From: Gracilaria caudata
Taxonomy: Eukaryota; Rhodophyta; Florideophyceae; Gracilariales; Gracilariaceae
Direction: 5' to 3'
NCBI GenBank assembly: GCA_030374735.1
Contig: JASCIV010000122.1
Coordinates: 1 to 43,424, forward strand
DNA: 43,424 nucleotides
Made by a program: the position numbers and the translations under genes. Position 1 is the first letter of the stretch. Every line of letters begins with the position of its first letter. The notes under the pieces were generated by a model. It ran no database searches. It was not told the origin of the DNA and saw nothing but the letters and a program-made list of their open reading frames with translations. This document shows, piece by piece, positions 39,436 to 43,424 of the stretch.

Positions 39436-41346
39436 CTACACTAGAAGCATCGCCGATTCATTGTCCAATTGATTATCTATTGACTCTCCAACGGAACGAA
39501 CTAACTCCGTTCTTAAACTATCTGCCAGTATCGTCAGCTTCTTGAACAATGTCCCATCAGTTTCATCCACCATCTGAAGTTCTTTTTCCACTCGCGCTGT
39601 CAAATCTGCTAATTGCTTCCGACCTTCGCCCGCCGTTCTTATCACCGCTCCTCGTGAACACGCTTCAATCATCAGTTGCCGGTGTACAGCCTGGCACTGC
39701 CTTTCAGCGGCTTTCCGAGCTTCCTGCCACCATTCTCGAAACACTGGTCCGCGCACGAATCGTTCGTAAAGCGCGCGCATACGCTTGGGGTTTGCAGAAC
39801 TTTTCGCCATGTTGCCCGAAGCATAACATAGATCTTCAGGAGTTGGAAACTTGTCCATCTCAAAATCAGTAAGAGTTAAACGTCTACCAAATGGATCAGA
39901 TACATTCGGTTCATCCCTTAGGGACTTTCCATCACTCCAGAACGGCACAAGATACCTGTCAAATATTCCAAGAAATGGTTTTGTGATCTTTTCGTATATG
40001 ACATCTCGCACTTCGAGAGAAAGTTGATTTGCGTTCGCACCACCTTTAGCTGACGCAGCCAAAGCAGCGAAAAGCACGTTTGTTATATGTCGTGCTTTGT
40101 GAAGCGATGACCTATGGGTGCTTCTCAGTCCAGCTCTAAAGTGTTTTCCTGCGACTTCTGACCCAGGAAGAACAAGGATGTGTTCAAACGGAAGGGTATC
40201 TACCAAATGACTGTTTGTCACACCGTAAACGGCGCCGTCTGGGAACAGCTTGTTTTTCTTCGCACTCATCAATTCCGTGTAGGTGGAATCCTGTATACAA
40301 TAATACGGACGCCAATCGCCAACAAAAGGGAGCGGGTGAATTATGCCAACTATACATAGCACAGCTGACGCGCACTCAGAAGGTGTAGCGCCCAGGACAA
40401 GTAGCGGCTCTCCAATGACAACAAGTTCCCACACGGACCAAAGCTTTTCATACACACCTTGCAACGCGCACGCGAGATTCACTTCGTGGAAGGGTTGCGC
40501 CGAAGGTTTGGCTGAGGAGGCAGACAGCGGCCACATGCGAACCAAGTCCGGTGTGCAGAACCCCGCGCCGTGGGTGCCGCGCTCATCACTCAACCTGGAG
40601 CCAGGCCATGTGCCGCGAATATCACCGGCACCCTGTATGCCATTTACCATCAAGATAGCATCCGGCGCTGCGAAGGAGCGCAGGAACGAATGCGGCACAG
40701 ATAAGGTGACGGTTTCATGCACAAACGGCAACTCAAGCGTTCGACCGTCGCTATGCACTCGTGGATCCGGCCAACAAGAAACGTCTTCAACGGCGCGAAA
40801 CAACGCTTCTTCGCCGCGTGCAAAAGCCTTTGACGCCAAACTGCTGAGCAACACGCCAGCAAGAGTGATAAATGACGCGGAAGTAACGACGACCAGCGCC
40901 TTTTGGAAGAAGCCCCTGGGGTTGGTTTTATCCGGCGCCTGGCGAAAAAGCGTGTGCGCCAGCAACATGTTACGCTCCATCCGACCGGCATCGCGCGCTA
41001 TACGAAAGGTGTACAAAGCGTCCTCGTGACCAGTGCCGCCGGCAGCGGAGTCCGGCATGGCATAGTAACAAATGGCCTCCTTCTCGGAATGAGAGAGCAC
41101 ATTGTGCGGCACGCAAGCCTCAACGACCTGCCCCTTATCCAGGTCGAAGCCGATGATGAGGAAGGCGGTAATCCACGGCTCGCATGCGGCAATGGGGCTG
41201 GGAAGCGCGTCGTCGTTGCGAAGCGACATGGAAAAGTGGTGTCGGCTCCACACGTCGAACGGCAGCGTGGGGGGCAGCGTCGAAAGCGCATGCTGGCGCG
41301 TGGCGGCGGAGTGATGACGGGGCTCCGCGACGCCCAGCATGCGCAT
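39436..41346 (-). CDS. DENN-domain protein, DENND6/FAM116-like
   Basis: A 636-residue protein; the first ATG is at 41346 (gccATGc), upstream extension being only a TTG. A weaker internal ATG at 41229 begins MSLRNDDALPSP just before the domain. The uDENN part reads FLIIGFDLDKGQVVEACVP and KEAICYYAMPDS. The central DENN has RGFFQKALVVVTS, then LWSVWELVVIGEPLLVLG and GDWRPYYCIQDS and GAVYGVTNSHLVDTLPF. These blocks match the DENND6 subfamily, whose animal members are exchange factors for Rab14. The C-terminal 200 residues continue the dDENN region and end in an acidic, helical tail. A Rab guanine-nucleotide exchange role is expected; the Rab partner is not inferable. Confidence 0.88.
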   Translation of the reverse strand: MRMLGVAEPRHHSAATRQHALSTLPPTLPFDVWSRHHFSMSLRNDDALPSPIAACEPWITAFLIIGFDLDKGQVVEACVPHNVLSHSEKEAICYYAMPDSAAGGTGHEDALYTFRIARDAGRMERNMLLAHTLFRQAPDKTNPRGFFQKALVVVTSASFITLAGVLLSSLASKAFARGEEALFRAVEDVSCWPDPRVHSDGRTLELPFVHETVTLSVPHSFLRSFAAPDAILMVNGIQGAGDIRGTWPGSRLSDERGTHGAGFCTPDLVRMWPLSASSAKPSAQPFHEVNLACALQGVYEKLWSVWELVVIGEPLLVLGATPSECASAVLCIVGIIHPLPFVGDWRPYYCIQDSTYTELMSAKKNKLFPDGAVYGVTNSHLVDTLPFEHILVLPGSEVAGKHFRAGLRSTHRSSLHKARHITNVLFAALAASAKGGANANQLSLEVRDVIYEKITKPFLGIFDRYLVPFWSDGKSLRDEPNVSDPFGRRLTLTDFEMDKFPTPEDLCYASGNMAKSSANPKRMRALYERFVRGPVFREWWQEARKAAERQCQAVHRQLMIEACSRGAVIRTAGEGRKQLADLTARVEKELQMVDETDGTLFKKLTILADSLRTELVRSVGESIDNQLDNESAMLLV

Positions 41347-41778
41347 GGCGCGGCGACGAAGCTTCGCGGCGGACTTCAACGCGGCGACGGCAGAAAGACG
41401 CGACGGTCATGAGCTTGTGGAACAGCTGGTGGCGCACGGGAACATGCTCGTGGAAACGAGAATGCTCTGGGAAAGGTGGGTGGGGACGGGGGTGGGGGGG
41501 GATAGCAGCTAGCGGTGCTGCTGGGGTGCATGATGAGCGGTAGGGCACGGGTGGCGAGCACGGGCGCGGGCGCTTATAAGCGCAAGAGCGCAGCCTGCGA
41601 GGGCGTTGGTGCTGGGCGCGCGTCGATCGGGGCATGACGAAGGCGATTCGGTTTGGAGCTTTATTGGCATGAATTGAAAAAAACAAAGATGATAGCGGCG
41701 GAACGACTGCATACACGTATGCTGTACGCAGCGCGGTGGAAGCAGCTTGTTTGAGGCGCAGACTGCGGTGCGCGTTGC
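41347..41778. promoter_or_regulatory. Upstream region of DENND6-like gene
   Basis: A 432-base GC-rich stretch between the DENND6-like start and the TSPO stop. Several overlapping frames are open on both strands, including a 193-codon minus-strand one, but they are Pro/Arg/His-rich composition artefacts. It contains the 14-base palindrome at 41570-41583. Confidence 0.45.
41570..41583 (-). promoter_or_regulatory. Palindromic TATA-like element
   Basis: The perfect palindrome gcgcttataagcgc lies about 225 bases upstream of the DENND6-like ATG and is the only A/T island in very GC-rich DNA. It could be a TATA-type core promoter element; position alone supports this. Confidence 0.3.
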
Positions 41779-42360
41779 CTACAAGGGCTTGAGCTTGAGA
41801 TCGGACGCGCGTGCGTGCGGGTGCGCAATGGCATGCATCTGATAGTCCGTGTAGATGGGGTTGTTGGCGTACAGGAAAAAGTTAAGGTACACATTGAATG
41901 ACACCCACGCAAGCACGGGCGCCATCAATCGGCCGGCGTGCAGCGAAACGTCGTAGAATAGTAGCATGGTGAGCGCGGTGGCAAGCCACAGCGGCACGAT
42001 CATGAGCAGCGCCAGATCGATGCGCTGCAGTCCGAACAGCACAATGATGAAGAAGTGGTTGAGTAGGCACTGCGTGATGTACGCCACGAGACATGGCGAC
42101 AGCACGGTGGGCGGCTCTGACAGCGTGTACACCACAAAAGAGGCGTGCCCCATGCACAGGTACAATAGCACCCACGTGACGGCGGTGAAGAAGGTGTTGG
42201 GGGTGAGACTGGACTTTCGCAAGGAGCGGCGCCACGCCAGCGATGAGGGAGAGTTATCGGATGACAGGAACGAGAACACGCCGCCCAGCACCGGTATCAG
42301 AATGAATACGGTGTATAGCGGCAGGTTGTCGGGCGGGAGCAACCACGAGGCGGGCGTCAT
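41779..42360 (-). CDS. TSPO/MBR family membrane protein, copy 1
   Basis: A 193-residue protein from an ATG at 42360, with five hydrophobic segments as in the translocator protein (TSPO, bacterial TspO) family. Family blocks are WRRSLRKSSLTPN (canonical 'L.KP.f.PP'), TWVLLYLCMGHASFVVY (canonical W.(I/L)LY..MG), QCLLNHFFIIVLFGLQRID and APVLAWVSFNVYLNFFLYANN (canonical PY..W..FA..LN...). TSPOs bind tetrapyrroles and sterols and act in stress and porphyrin handling in mitochondrial, ER or Golgi membranes. The usual KP and PP residues in the first loop are replaced. A diverged paralogue lies 281 bases upstream on the same strand. Confidence 0.8.
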   Translation of the reverse strand: MTPASWLLPPDNLPLYTVFILIPVLGGVFSFLSSDNSPSSLAWRRSLRKSSLTPNTFFTAVTWVLLYLCMGHASFVVYTLSEPPTVLSPCLVAYITQCLLNHFFIIVLFGLQRIDLALLMIVPLWLATALTMLLFYDVSLHAGRLMAPVLAWVSFNVYLNFFLYANNPIYTDYQMHAIAHPHARASDLKLKPL

Positions 42361-42641
42361 GAGGAGCGACGGGCGCGCGCGACGGCGCCGTCATGGGGCG
42401 ACGCGCGCGGCGGACGGCGGGAGGGGCAGCGGGGCGAGTGCGGGGAGAGCGCAGGCGGGAGCGAAAGCGGGAGCGGGAGCGCAAAGAGGGAGGGGACAAA
42501 GGAGGGACGGAAGGGGTAAAAAGGGCGCGGGCGCGAGCTGCGAAACAAAGCACCAATCACAACGAGCGCCGTGGGGGGGCAGCGCGGCGAGCGCGCCACG
42601 TGGGCACGCGGCCATGCGTGTTTACCTGGCGCGCGTGCGCG
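42361..42641. promoter_or_regulatory. Purine-rich spacer between the TSPO genes
   Basis: The plus strand at about 42418-42535 is dominated by G and A (pyrimidines on the coding strand), probably the copy-1 promoter and leader. An inverted CCAAT box (ccaat at 42550-42554 on plus, so ATTGG on minus) lies about 190 bases upstream of the copy-1 ATG. Confidence 0.45.
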
Positions 42642-43190
42642 CTACTCGACGCGAAGCGGCGCGGCGTGCGCGGCGCGCAGCTGGCGCTTGGTGGCGTGCA
42701 ACTCGGCGGCGTGCGCGTTGTGGTGGTGCATGTAGCGATTGAGGAAGGTGAGCAGCAGCAGCCAGCACACGTACGGCACACTGAGCGCCGCCGCCAGCGG
42801 CGCGCGTCGCCAAACCAGCGCCACCAGCGCCACCGCTGTGGCGTCCGCGCCCGCCATCACCCACAGTCCCCAGTCGATGCGTCGCAGCGCGTAGAACACC
42901 ACCGGCCATCCGAGTAGCATCGCCAGGTGCAGCGCGTACAGCGCCGACGCCAGTACAAAACTCCAGTCGCGCGCGCCCGAGCTGTACACCACGTACGACG
43001 AGTAGCCCATGGATAGGTAGCTCCACGTCCATGCCACCGGGTGAATCAGCACCGGCGGGCGGTACGGCCACTTGCGCAGCGACGTGTGCCAGCGACGCGC
43101 CGGCGCTTCCAGCAGTAGCGTCACCAGCACGCCCGCCAGCAACGGTCCGAACAGCAGCGCCGTCACGAGCGCCGCGTCTGGCTGCGACAT
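42642..43190 (-). CDS. TSPO/MBR family membrane protein, copy 2
   Basis: A 182-residue protein from an ATG at 43190, again with five hydrophobic segments. It keeps the first-loop signature better than copy 1: HTSLRKWPYRPPVLIHPVAW, then YLSMGYSSYVVYSS. It continues with VVFYALRRIDWGLWVM and LSVPYVCWLLLLTFLNRYMHHHN. The C-terminal tail is Ala/His/Arg-rich. Shared with copy 1 are MGxxSxVVY, the (Q/R)RID turn between helices three and four, and the proline-led last helix ending in LN, so the two are tandem paralogues that diverged long ago. Membrane location and ligand are not inferable. The G+C content here is the highest in the window. Confidence 0.8.
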   Translation of the reverse strand: MSQPDAALVTALLFGPLLAGVLVTLLLEAPARRWHTSLRKWPYRPPVLIHPVAWTWSYLSMGYSSYVVYSSGARDWSFVLASALYALHLAMLLGWPVVFYALRRIDWGLWVMAGADATAVALVALVWRRAPLAAALSVPYVCWLLLLTFLNRYMHHHNAHAAELHATKRQLRAAHAAPLRVE

Positions 43191-43424
43191 GATGCGTTTC
43201 AGAGATTCCAGCTTTGACCGACCCTCTTCGTCGTGTGTTTACTTGCGCTTCGCGACGGCAACGTTGAGGGGCGGAGAAACGGTGGCGGATGGAGGGGGCG
43301 GCGGTCGTGGCTTTTGAGCGAATGGCGGCTGTTCTAATATTTCGAGGCACGTGGAAAAGGATTTATTTGAAGGCGGACAAGGAGCAGCTCACGCGATGGC
43401 ATCGCATCATCGTCGCCACAACCA

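Noticed and set aside
41135..41716. 193-codon minus-strand frame upstream of the DENN gene
   Set aside because: Overlaps the DENN coding start in another frame and is Arg/Pro/His-rich, typical of GC-rich non-coding DNA.
42393..42917. 174-codon plus-strand frame across the TSPO genes
   Set aside because: Arg/Gly-rich reverse shadow of the TSPO copy-2 gene and its spacer.
1..43424. Operons, CRISPR arrays, phage genes or insertion sequences
   Set aside because: Gene content, introns, nuclear tRNA and chromatin genes show a eukaryotic nuclear genome; no transposase, integrase or spaced repeat array was seen.

Overview
The window is nuclear DNA from a compact-genome eukaryote, most likely a unicellular photosynthetic one. 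It carries about 18 protein genes on both strands, nearly all uninterrupted by introns. The two genes that need splicing have short GT-AG introns (65, 80 and 80 nt). Evidence for a nuclear genome includes a sequence-complete, intronless tRNA-Phe without an encoded CCA, Kozak-like ATG contexts, a SET/zinc-finger chromatin protein, a SUMO E1 subunit, farnesyltransferase beta and an ER-type disulfide isomerase. A cyanobacterium-like ribosomal protein bL17 with an N-terminal extension points to a plastid. A red alga or a similar small-genome alga fits, but this is inference and no gene proves the lineage.

Layout: 151-2484 C2-like/WW protein; 4666-8055 large ubiquitin-like (BAG6-type) protein; 8114-13734 (minus) sacsin/DUF3684-type ATPase with a 31-codon first exon and a C-terminal HExxH region; 14427-15020 PRA1 protein; 15272-16444 (minus) farnesyltransferase beta; 18014-19330 CTP:phosphoethanolamine cytidylyltransferase; 20423-21439 wax-synthase-like MBOAT acyltransferase; 21891-23225 (minus) P5-like disulfide isomerase; 23901-30041 (minus) 2046-residue SET/zinc-finger protein; 31475-31547 (minus) tRNA-Phe; 31805-33754 GON4L-like nuclear protein; 34066-34581 CHORD-like small zinc protein; 34890-35408 bL17; 35777-36290 three-exon SDHAF3; 36380-37354 (minus) SAE1/AOS1; 38407-39348 LON-domain protein with a transit-like N-terminus; 39436-41346 (minus) DENND6-like Rab GEF; 41779-42360 and 42642-43190 (minus) two tandem, diverged TSPO-family proteins.

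The genes form no operon. Themes recur without proof of linkage: prenylation and Rab traffic (FNTB, PRA1, DENND6), ubiquitin/SUMO and protein quality control (BAG6-like, DUF3684 ATPase, SAE1, LON-domain, PDI), membrane lipid chemistry (ECT, wax synthase, TSPO) and chromatin (SET, GON4L-like).

Points most worth a second look are the tandem TSPO pair, the ATPase/CUE-like/HExxH fusion, the SET protein with a CDCA7-like cysteine region and a duplicated WN module, ER-stress-like elements upstream of the PDI gene, two strong inverted repeats in intergenic DNA, a degenerate nucleotide loop in SAE1, and a possible unrecognised spliced gene at 3.4-4.3 kb.
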